DNA of 6,056 nt from positions 1 through 6,056 of the forward strand of contig JAKAPY010000107.1 in NCBI GenBank assembly GCA_021811925.1, written 5' to 3'. Positions within the stretch are counted from its first letter, which is position 1. Each line of letters begins with the position of its first letter. Positions 1-5,176 of this stretch are shown here, in pieces. The DNA is from Thermoplasmata archaeon. GTDB lineage: Archaea; Thermoplasmatota; Thermoplasmata; Sysuiplasmatales; Sysuiplasmataceae. Below the pieces are notes generated by a model. It searched no databases and was not told the origin of the DNA. It saw nothing but the letters and a program-made list of their open reading frames with translations. Both the position numbers and the translations under genes were made by a program.

Positions 1-7
1 TTTGCAT

Positions 8-334
8 CTAGTAGTCAACCTTGCGCTTGTCCATCATAAGAATGAAAAATGATGCGTGCCTGTAGTAGTTGTAAGCGTTAAGGTAGTACTTCCTTGCAGT
101 GATCAGGTGTCCCTTCTTCATTGCCTCGTCTGCCAGGTCCTGGTTGATCTTTGCAGTCTTGGACCATTCGCTGATCCAGTCCTCAGCGTTGCGAGGGCGT
201 ATGCGCTGCATTGTCCTTATACAGTCGAAAACATCCCCTCCGCCATACTCTGCTTCTTCTATGATTCTCATCGCGTTCTCTGACGCTGCCGAGGGCCGGT
301 AGATCGGGTCGGTTGTAAAGGACATTGAAGTCAT
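8..334 (-). CDS. Alpha/beta hydrolase N-terminal domain (2,6-dihydropseudooxynicotine hydrolase/FrsA-like), stopped early
   Basis: The 108 residues match the helical N-terminal (cap-forming) region of a family of alpha/beta hydrolases that includes 2,6-dihydropseudooxynicotine hydrolase. Visible hallmarks are GGGDVFDC (about 31-38), a QRIRP segment (43-47), the tryptophans of DWISEW (52-57) and the run ITARKYYLNAYNYYRHASFF (78-97), close to the family pattern TAR-x-YLRASNYYR-A-FF. Full-length members are roughly 350-400 residues and carry the catalytic Ser-Asp-His core after this region. Here a TAG at 8-10 ends the frame right after MDKRKVDY, so no nucleophile elbow is present. The frame stays open for the seven bases left in the window. 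The start is ATG at 334, with a second ATG at 325; a TATA-like box 23-30 bases upstream of the first supports a leaderless start there. The gene diverges from the molybdenum hydroxylase. It is a truncated gene, a pseudogene start, or a case of stop readthrough. Family confidence is good; functional status is unknown. Confidence 0.6.
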   Translation of the reverse strand: MTSMSFTTDPIYRPSAASENAMRIIEEAEYGGGDVFDCIRTMQRIRPRNAEDWISEWSKTAKINQDLADEAMKKGHLITARKYYLNAYNYYRHASFFILMMDKRKVDY

Positions 335-356
335 GCGTCGCCGTATATTTAGAGCG

Positions 357-364
357 CTAATAAA
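357..364 (-). promoter_or_regulatory. Candidate TATA box for the hydrolase-like gene
   Basis: Read on the minus strand this is TTTATTAG, with A-rich sequence before it. Its centre is about 27 bases upstream of the ATG at 334, the spacing expected between an archaeal TATA box and a leaderless transcript start. A second AT-rich stretch (AAATATAC, 343-350) is too close to the ATG to serve. This is a consensus match by eye only. Confidence 0.35.
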
Positions 365-395
365 CTTATTGTCATCCTGTATTTTCGCTTGCCTG

Positions 396-420
396 ATTTG
401 ACCAAATTCCTGACATTTGG
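396..420. repeat. Cluster of ATTTG/CAAAT inverted half sites, possible operator
   Basis: ATTTG (396-400) faces CAAAT (403-407) across two bases. CCAAAT (402-407) then faces ATTTGG (415-420) across seven bases, so three alternating half sites sit in 25 bases. They lie in the middle of the 316-base divergent region between the hydrolase-like gene and the molybdenum hydroxylase gene, upstream of both candidate TATA boxes. A dimeric regulator could bind here and serve both genes. AT-rich intergenic DNA also gives such short repeats by chance. Confidence 0.35.
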
Positions 421-615
421 AAATGATTAGGGGGCAATTAGCGCGGAAAGGAAAACAATGTTTGTTACGGGCCTATACAACATCAGTTGATTCGATGACC
501 TTAACCAGCAGCACAGTGCCGGTCTCTGTTTCTATTGCTGCCCAGTTTTAAGAAGCGACATTCGTCTCAATTTATCGGAAATCTCTTCCATTAACACTGC
601 CGCTGAATCACAAGA

Positions 616-623
616 TTTTAGTA
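616..623 (+). promoter_or_regulatory. Candidate TATA box for the molybdenum hydroxylase gene
   Basis: TTTTAGTA is centred about 31 bases upstream of the ATG at 651. No GGTGA-type ribosome binding site lies between them, which suits a leaderless or very short-leader transcript. This box is also the reason to prefer ATG 651 (or 654) over the in-frame TTG at 642. The call is made by eye against a loose consensus. Confidence 0.35.
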
Positions 624-650
624 AGCACTGCAAATACACTGTTGCTAAAC

Positions 651-3086
651 ATGATGGAAACGGTTGTTGCGAAGAAAGTCTCCGTGTCCGAAGAGAAGTG
701 GGTCGGCAGGAGTCTTCCCAGGAAGGAAGGAAACAGGTTCGTTCAGGGGATGGGGGAGTATACGGCCGACATCAGAGTTCCAGGCATGCTTCACGCTGTA
801 GCCCTGAGGAGTCCCTACTGCCACGCAAAAATAAGGAGCGTAGACATTTCTGCCGCGAAGTCGCTACCTGGCGTTCACGCTGTTTACACATCCGGCGACC
901 TGATCCGCGGCGGGTTGAAGGCATGGAATTCCGACGGCCCCGAACCGGCCGACAAGCTTGCGCTGTACCCTCTTGCTGTGGAGAAGGTCAGATACTTTGG
1001 CGAACCGGTGGCCGTGGTTGTTGCCGACTCACCCTACATAGCGGAGGATGCGGTCTCGCTAATTGAGGTAGATTACGATGTGGTGCCGCCCGTTTTGGAC
1101 GCATACGAAGCAATGAAGGATGGAACTGCCTTCGTCCATGACTTTCTCGGTACGAATGTTGCCTGGCATGATAAGTTCACTTTCGGGGACATAGATGAGG
1201 CATTCAGGAACCCGTACAAGATAGTCAAGCTCGAAAGACTCCATGTGCCGAGGTTCACGTCATCTCCGCTCGAGCCGCTGAATGTCATTGCTGATTACAA
1301 TGAGAAGAGGAGGGAATTCAACGTCACAAGCTCGCTCCAGTGTTCGCCCACGAGGCGGAGGGTCATGTCACACGCCCTTGGCGTTCCCACAAGTGCATTC
1401 CACTACCATAATCCGGATATCGGAGGGGGCTTCGGGATCAAGCACCACTTCGAATGGGCTATACTCATGTGCTGGATATCGAGGGAACTAAACAGGCCTG
1501 TGAAGTGGGTATCCACGCAGTCGGAACAGCTTGCCGCGAGTCACCACAGCGAGGAGACATGGTGGGACGCCGAACTGGCTGTCGACAGCGACGGTCAGAT
1601 AAGGGGTCTCAGGACTCAGTGCGTGCACGACTACGGCGCATACCTGTTCCTTCGCGGCGTGATAAACCAGCTCCGCAATCCAATGGAGCTGTACAACTTC
1701 AAGAGTTTCCAGATAGAGCTTTTTGCGGTGATGACGAACAAGTCACCGTGCGGTCCTAACAGGGGATACGCGAAGGCAAACCACATATTCATGCTTGAGA
1801 GGATAATAGATGAGGCGGCACTGCAGCTCGGCATGGATCCAGTCGAGTTCAGGATGAAGAATTTCATAAGGCCGGAAGAAATGCCGTACAGGGCACCGAA
1901 CGGGGCGCTGTACGACGGCGGCGACTATCCAGAGATAATGAGGCGTGCATCCAAGCTTTTCGACTACGATTCATTCAGGAAGAGGCAGAAGGAAGCGCTC
2001 CGGAAAGGGAAGTATATCGGATGCGGCGTATCCGTTGGAATGGAGTCGAATCCACCAAACCATGCCAGGGAGAAGATAATCAGGCGTGACTATGAAGGGT
2101 CGGGCGACTCGGAGGCAGCCAGGATAAGGATAGACGAAGGCGGCAACATCATTGTTGGCGCTGGCGACATCCCCCAGGGGCAGGGGCACGAAACGGCGAA
2201 TTCACAGATAGTCGCCGACGAGCTCGGAGTCACTCCGGATGACATACAGGTAGGACAGGGCTTTGATTCATGGAGGGATCCGCACACCCCATACTCTGTT
2301 ACGTCAAGCAGCAGGTGGGCTGTCATGGGAACCGGTGCGCTCGTGGGTGCGAGCAAGCTGCTCAAGGAGAAGATATTCAAGATTGCATCCTACAAGATGA
2401 ACTGCGACATCAAGAACCTGGTGATGAGGGACAAATGTGTCATCGATGACAGCACGGGCAAGAAAATGACACTTGGGGCAATAGCAAAATCGGCTCTCCT
2501 AGATTCTGCAGCATATCCCGCTGACTTCGACCTTGATCTTGAGGCTGAGTATGTGTACAGGCCATCCTATGATTTCTACGGAGCTAGCGCCTTCCCGAAT
2601 CCCGACGGCACCGCAAATCTCGCGCTTGTTTACACGTACGAGGTCACATTCGTCGAAGTTGAAGTGGATATAGAGACATACGAAATGAAGGTGACGCGTG
2701 TCGCGACAGTCCACGACTGCGGGAAGAGGATCAACCCCGACATAGTGGACGGACTGATTCACGGGGCCATAGCGCACCAGGTCGGCGCTGCGCTGTTCGA
2801 GGAGATCGAGTATGATGAGAACGGCCAGCTGCTCACTTCGACATTCAAGGACTATCTCTGCCCTACGGCAATGGACCTGCCGAAGTATGATGTAGACCAC
2901 CTTGAAGTCTTATCCCTCTTTTCGACTCTCGGAGTAAGGGGAATGGCTGAAGGGGCCGGAACCCCCATATCGGCCACGATTGCGGCTGTTGAAGATGCAC
3001 TTGCACCGTTCAGGCTGAAGCTCAAGAGGAGCCACATAAGTCCCAGCGAACTCCAGCGCCTCCTGCTGAAGGCAGGGGCAGCCTGA
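651..3086 (+). CDS. Molybdopterin-binding large subunit, xanthine dehydrogenase/CoxL superfamily hydroxylase
   Basis: This is an intact 811-residue protein, the usual length for molybdenum hydroxylase large subunits. Residues about 25-150 form the a/b-hammerhead domain (GEYTADI, LRSPYCHAKI, VRYFGEPVAVVVAD). The rest is the molybdenum-binding domain: GGGFGIK (258-264), the active-site loop SPCGPNRGY (365-373), QGQGHET (509-515), HDCGKRINPD (688-697) and the catalytic glutamate E767 in RGMAEGAG. The loop has Gly where copper-containing form I CO dehydrogenases have the Cys of AYRCSFR, and PNRGYAK where form II enzymes have AYRGAGR. It is therefore not a CO dehydrogenase; the substrate is probably an aldehyde or N-heteroaromatic compound. 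The loop reminds me of 6-hydroxypseudooxynicotine dehydrogenase large subunits, but this is from memory. These enzymes work with FAD (CoxM-type) and 2Fe-2S (CoxS-type) subunits, and neither gene is adjacent. The cofactor motif GQ...GGxAQG reads GLIHGAIAHQ here (701-710), a divergence. Alternative starts are TTG 642 and ATG 654. Confidence 0.93.
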   Translation: MMETVVAKKVSVSEEKWVGRSLPRKEGNRFVQGMGEYTADIRVPGMLHAVALRSPYCHAKIRSVDISAAKSLPGVHAVYTSGDLIRGGLKAWNSDGPEPADKLALYPLAVEKVRYFGEPVAVVVADSPYIAEDAVSLIEVDYDVVPPVLDAYEAMKDGTAFVHDFLGTNVAWHDKFTFGDIDEAFRNPYKIVKLERLHVPRFTSSPLEPLNVIADYNEKRREFNVTSSLQCSPTRRRVMSHALGVPTSAFHYHNPDIGGGFGIKHHFEWAILMCWISRELNRPVKWVSTQSEQLAASHHSEETWWDAELAVDSDGQIRGLRTQCVHDYGAYLFLRGVINQLRNPMELYNFKSFQIELFAVMTNKSPCGPNRGYAKANHIFMLERIIDEAALQLGMDPVEFRMKNFIRPEEMPYRAPNGALYDGGDYPEIMRRASKLFDYDSFRKRQKEALRKGKYIGCGVSVGMESNPPNHAREKIIRRDYEGSGDSEAARIRIDEGGNIIVGAGDIPQGQGHETANSQIVADELGVTPDDIQVGQGFDSWRDPHTPYSVTSSSRWAVMGTGALVGASKLLKEKIFKIASYKMNCDIKNLVMRDKCVIDDSTGKKMTLGAIAKSALLDSAAYPADFDLDLEAEYVYRPSYDFYGASAFPNPDGTANLALVYTYEVTFVEVEVDIETYEMKVTRVATVHDCGKRINPDIVDGLIHGAIAHQVGAALFEEIEYDENGQLLTSTFKDYLCPTAMDLPKYDVDHLEVLSLFSTLGVRGMAEGAGTPISATIAAVEDALAPFRLKLKRSHISPSELQRLLLKAGAA

Positions 3087-3092
3087 GCATCT

Positions 3093-3341
3093 CTTCCGCC
3101 ATGACATGTCGTGGTCCATGAGGTCAATGACACGCTCAGCCCCATCGACGGATCAGAGTCCCGCTGTTGCCCCTTCCATCTCGAATCCGTGCGTGAACAG
3201 CCTGTCACTAGGGATGTCGACTTTTCACTTAGCGGCGATCGTCGAGTGCAGGTCTGCAGGCGTGATCCCGTACTAGCCGTAAACCCTGAGATTCTTCCTC
3301 GTCTTTGGGCACGGATCATTGCATGTGTATGATTTCTGCAT
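3093..3341 (-). pseudogene. Decayed gene remnant resembling the C-terminal part of a zinc-type alcohol dehydrogenase
   Basis: The frame begins at an ATG (3341) only 12 bases after the pcaC stop and runs on the same strand. It is broken by TAG at 3273-3275 and TGA at 3225-3227 and 3153-3155, yet between the stops it reads like protein with the codon habits of the neighbours. The pieces are KTRKNLRVYG, YGITPADLHSTIAAK, KVDIPSDRLFTHGFEMEGAT and SVDGAERVIDLMDHDMSW. The order K-x-L-x-V-x-G-(stop)-Y-G, D-L, K-V-D, L-x-T-H-x-F resembles the end of medium-chain zinc alcohol dehydrogenases (K-E-L-x-I-x-G-S-Y-G ... G-K-V-D ... I-T-H-R-F). The first two stops fall where that family has Ser and Gly, each one base change from a sense codon (TCG to TAG, GGA to TGA). 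No N-terminal zinc or Rossmann region precedes it, so it is both truncated and stopped. That the DNA was once coding is moderately sure; the family is less sure. Confidence 0.45.
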
Positions 3342-3353
3342 TGCGCAGAACTC

Positions 3354-3746
3354 TCACTTTTTGCCTGTCTGCCTGCCACCTTTTATGACCTCGTTGGCTA
3401 TCCTGAAGCTCTCAACACCCGCAGGCACACCGCAGTAAATCATCGCCTGAAGAAGTACTTCCTGTATTTCCTGCTCTGTGCATCCGTTCCTCAGCGCGCC
3501 CGCAACGTGTATTTTCAGCTCGTTCGGCCTGTTGAGTGCAGTGAGCATTGCAAGATTAATCAGACTCCTCGTTTTCCTCGGAAGCGCATCCCTTCCCCAG
3601 ATCTCTCCCCAGCAGTAACCGGTAACAATCTCCTGCAGAGGCCGTGTGAAATCATCAACCCTTGCGAGCGCTTCATTCACATAATCTTCCCCGAGGACCG
3701 ACTTTCGGATTTCCAGGCCTTTCTCAAACATCGCCTTCTCAGTCAT
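3354..3746 (-). CDS. pcaC: 4-carboxymuconolactone decarboxylase
   Basis: The 130-residue protein is full length for the carboxymuconolactone decarboxylase family and follows PcaC throughout. It has FEKGLEIRKSVLGEDYVN (7-24), DDFTRPLQEIVTGYCWGEIW (31-50), RKTRSLINLAMLTAL (57-71), ELKIHVAGALRNG (76-88, with the conserved His80) and the C-terminal EIQEVLLQAMIYCGVPAGVE (93-112). PcaC converts 4-carboxymuconolactone to beta-ketoadipate enol-lactone with loss of CO2 in the protocatechuate branch of the beta-ketoadipate pathway; it is cytosolic. The AhpD-type CxxC pair is absent, so peroxidase-like activity is unlikely. In archaea, close PcaC paralogues may act on other substrates, and no other pca genes are visible. 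The start is ATG 3746, with no clear ribosome binding site and a promoter-like palindrome 21-35 bases upstream. The dehydrogenase-like remnant follows it on the same strand, suggesting a former two-gene operon. ubiX diverges from it. Confidence 0.88.
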   Translation of the reverse strand: MTEKAMFEKGLEIRKSVLGEDYVNEALARVDDFTRPLQEIVTGYCWGEIWGRDALPRKTRSLINLAMLTALNRPNELKIHVAGALRNGCTEQEIQEVLLQAMIYCGVPAGVESFRIANEVIKGGRQTGKK

Positions 3747-3766
3747 TTTGATCGGACAACTGATCG

Positions 3767-3781
3767 CTTATCATGGATAAG
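3767..3781. promoter_or_regulatory. Perfect inverted repeat over the pcaC core promoter
   Basis: CTTATC (3767-3772) and GATAAG (3776-3781) are perfect 6-base inverted arms around ATG (3773-3775). The site lies 21-35 bases upstream of the pcaC start codon, where the TATA box of a leaderless archaeal transcript should be. A repressor bound here would block TBP. Operator and promoter may be the same sequence. The arms are short, so chance cannot be excluded. Confidence 0.4.
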
Positions 3782-3800
3782 ACTGTCGCGGGACATTCTG

Positions 3801-3840
3801 AGCCTGAAATTGCCCTGTTGCCGGAATTGCATTTCATGCT
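3801..3840. repeat. Imperfect 10-base inverted repeat between pcaC and ubiX
   Basis: AGCCTGAAAT (3801-3810) pairs with ATTTCATGCT (3831-3840) at nine of ten positions, across a 20-base loop. It lies in the middle of the 190-base divergent region. It could be an operator shared by pcaC and ubiX or a hairpin in a leader RNA. There is no T-run, so a terminator is unlikely. Confidence 0.35.
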
Positions 3841-3901
3841 CATAGTGGTCAGGCGGTCAATTTTGGAAGCATTACGCGGCTGCACCTGATGAGAAGAAAC
3901 A

Positions 3902-3909
3902 GTTAAATC
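3902..3909 (+). promoter_or_regulatory. Weak candidate TATA box for ubiX
   Basis: GTTAAATC sits 28-35 bases before the TTG at 3937 and about 50 bases before the SD-guided start near 3958. It is the most AT-rich 8-base block just upstream. With this box, transcription would begin near 3930-3937, giving a leaderless TTG start or a short leader ending in the GGTGA site. Confidence 0.25.
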
Positions 3910-3936
3910 GGACGAAGGGTTTTTCTGCCATCTCAA

Positions 3937-4527
3937 TTGCTCTTCCGCGGTGAGAATATACAGAAAAAGAATTTGGTCGTCTGCATGACGGGCGCGACAG
4001 GCTCGATCTACGGTTACAGGCTCTTGCTTGCATGCAGCAAGATCCAGCATCTTGAGACTCATGCCGTGGTCACCAGATCGGCGGAAGAGACCCTCAGGAT
4101 AGAGCTTGGAATCACTGCAAAGGAAGTTCTCAAGAATGCAACGTTCAACTACAGGGAGGACGATTTCAAGGCGCCCATTGCAAGCGGTTCCTTCAACACC
4201 GACGGCATGGTGGTTGCCCCCTGTTCGATGAAGACGCTTTCTTCAATCGCGACTGGCTTTGAACAGAATCTTGTTGCAAGGGCGGCGATGGTTGCGCTCA
4301 AGGAGAGGCGGCCTCTGATACTTCTAACCAGGGAATCGCCCCTGAATGCCATCCATCTGCACAACATGCTGACAGTGAATCAGGCCGGTGGCACTATTAT
4401 GCCTCCCCTGCCGCCTTTTTATTTCGGCATGAAAAGCATCGAGGAGCTTGTGGACATAACCGTCGGCAGGGTTCTGAACATGCTGGGTATTGAAACAAAG
4501 ATGCACAAGCAGTGGGGCGTTGACTGA
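3937..4527 (+). CDS. ubiX: UbiX/Pad1 family flavin prenyltransferase
   Basis: UbiX joins a dimethylallyl group to FMN, making the prenylated FMN cofactor of UbiD-type (de)carboxylases; it is a cytosolic Rossmann-like flavoprotein. The 196-residue frame is full length. FMN-site motifs are GATGSIYG (19-26), SGSF (83-86) and APCSMKTLSSIATG (94-107). The expected counterparts of the dimethylallyl-phosphate and catalytic residues known from Pseudomonas UbiX are all present with one constant offset: R115, K122, R132-E133 in RESPL, Y162 and R178. MPPLPPFYF (155-163) is the family's C-terminal signature. Only the start is odd: TTG 3937 adds 8 residues to the usual short N-terminus, while the ribosome binding site points to an ATA at 3958. 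No UbiD partner lies in the window. With divergent pcaC and the upstream molybdenum hydroxylase it suits aromatic acid metabolism, although UbiX can also serve quinone or mevalonate-pathway decarboxylases. It converges with leuB, leaving 34 bases with no obvious terminator. Confidence 0.92.
   Translation: MLFRGENIQKKNLVVCMTGATGSIYGYRLLLACSKIQHLETHAVVTRSAEETLRIELGITAKEVLKNATFNYREDDFKAPIASGSFNTDGMVVAPCSMKTLSSIATGFEQNLVARAAMVALKERRPLILLTRESPLNAIHLHNMLTVNQAGGTIMPPLPPFYFGMKSIEELVDITVGRVLNMLGIETKMHKQWGVD
3949..3953 (+). promoter_or_regulatory. GGTGA ribosome binding site that may set the ubiX start
   Basis: GGTGA is the classic archaeal anti-16S match. It lies inside the frame opened by TTG 3937. 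At the ideal spacing (4 bases) the in-frame codon is ATA (3958-3960), not ATG, GTG or TTG. Translation from there would give an N-terminus of 4-5 residues before LVVCMTGATG, the usual UbiX layout. The start therefore rests between a leaderless TTG at 3937 and a non-standard ATA at 3958. Confidence 0.35.
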
Positions 4528-4561
4528 ATATCCACATCACTGTTTACGGTAGAGCCGCGAT

Positions 4562-5176
4562 TCACGATGGTATTTCCAGCCTGCTGCTCACCGCCTCCGC
4601 AAAATCGGAGGTGCCCGCGCTTCCCCCAAGATCCCTTGTCTTAACTCCGTCCGCAAGCGTCCTGTGCACAGCTTTTCTTATCATCTCCGATGCTCGCAGG
4701 CAGTCAGTGTCCTTCCTGCTTCTTGACAGCCAGTCAAGCATCATCGAAGCGGAGAGTATTATTGCAGTGGGATTTGCTGTGCCAGTTCCCGCGATGTCAG
4801 GCGCCGAACCGTGCACAGGCTCGAAAATTGCATACTTCTCACCTATGTTCGCAGAGGGTGTAAGCCCGAGACCTCCTACAACCTGGGACGTCTCGTCTGA
4901 AAGAATGTCGCCATAAAGATTGGTAGTGACAACAACATCGAATTCTGACGGTTTTCTGATGAAATTCATTGCAGCCGAATCCACAAGCATATCCTCTGCC
5001 TTCACGTCCTGGAATTCGCCTGCGACCTTGTAGAAAGTTCCCACAAAGAGTCCGTCGCTTTTCCTGAGCACATTGTTCTTGTGGACGCAGACAACGCTTT
5101 TTTTCCCTCCCCTGCTTCTGCTCAGTTCAAATGCAAATCTTGCGATCCGCTCCGATGCCTTCGCGGTGATTGATCT
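4562..5176 (-). CDS. leuB: 3-isopropylmalate/isocitrate dehydrogenase family, C-terminal part of a frameshifted gene
   Basis: This is the downstream piece of the gene that begins at 5601. From about 5176 the frame reads RSITAKASERIARFAFEL, then VHKNNVLRKSDGLF, the family signature NLYGDILSDETSQVVGGLGL, and EPVHGSAPDIAG with GTANPTAIILSASMMLDWL, ending at TGA 4562-4564. The Asp in GSAPDIAG is the residue that favours NAD+ over NADP+ in this superfamily. The Lys in the HKNN segment and the two Asp in the GDILSD region correspond to catalytic and metal-binding residues. No start codon of its own precedes the conserved core; the first usable codon is a GTG at 5071, inside the conserved NNVLRKSD stretch. 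This piece is therefore not an independent gene. Joined to the upstream part it gives about 346 residues, normal for the family. LeuB oxidises and decarboxylates 3-isopropylmalate in leucine synthesis; homoisocitrate or isocitrate dehydrogenase are the alternatives. Confidence 0.8.
   Translation of the reverse strand, partial: RSITAKASERIARFAFELSRSRGGKKSVVCVHKNNVLRKSDGLFVGTFYKVAGEFQDVKAEDMLVDSAAMNFIRKPSEFDVVVTTNLYGDILSDETSQVVGGLGLTPSANIGEKYAIFEPVHGSAPDIAGTGTANPTAIILSASMMLDWLSRSRKDTDCLRASEMIRKAVHRTLADGVKTRDLGGSAGTSDFAEAVSSRLEIPS

Larger units (their letters stand above)
335..650. other. Divergent intergenic region with a small protein-like antisense scrap
   Basis: This region holds two outward promoters and a repeat cluster, listed separately. 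On the minus strand, codons from about 546 to 476 read NWAAIETETGTVLLVKVIES and end at a TAG (473-475). A second frame from about 639 to a TAG at 532-534 contains AAVLMEEISDKLRRMSLLK. Both use codons like the neighbouring genes and could be frameshifted pieces of one dead gene. The first loosely recalls the W-A-A-I-D-x-x-T-G-x-x-L segment of DDE transposases. They are too short to identify and could be chance. No RNA gene is seen. Confidence 0.25.

Noticed and set aside
335..472. The frame of the hydrolase-like gene stays open upstream of its ATG as far as the TAG at 473-475
   Set aside because: The extra translation (rich in Cys, Asn, Ile and Arg with no pattern) looks non-coding, the family does not have such an N-terminus, and the promoter-like elements lie inside it.
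651..3086. Aerobic carbon monoxide dehydrogenase large subunit
   Set aside because: The copper-ligand cysteine loop AYRCSFR is absent; the loop reads GPNRGYAK, so only superfamily membership is supported.
3111..3332. A 73-codon plus-strand open frame after the hydroxylase gene
   Set aside because: The opposite strand carries a better protein-like signal, and this translation has no recognisable pattern or ribosome binding site.
2852..3379. A 175-codon open frame on the minus strand, antisense to the end of the hydroxylase gene
   Set aside because: Its Ser/Arg-rich translation has no family resemblance; it is the shadow of the hydroxylase gene and of the decayed dehydrogenase-like frame next to it.
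3739..4062. A 107-codon minus-strand open frame across the pcaC-ubiX spacer
   Set aside because: It overlaps the conserved start of ubiX antisense and its translation shows no conserved pattern.
4528..4561. Transcription terminator between the convergent ubiX and leuB genes
   Set aside because: No T-run on either strand and no convincing hairpin in these 34 bases.
5098..5104. A run of seven A (minus strand) in the leuB-type gene as the frameshift site
   Set aside because: Conserved sequence is in the same frame on both sides of the run; the shift occurs earlier, near 5177.
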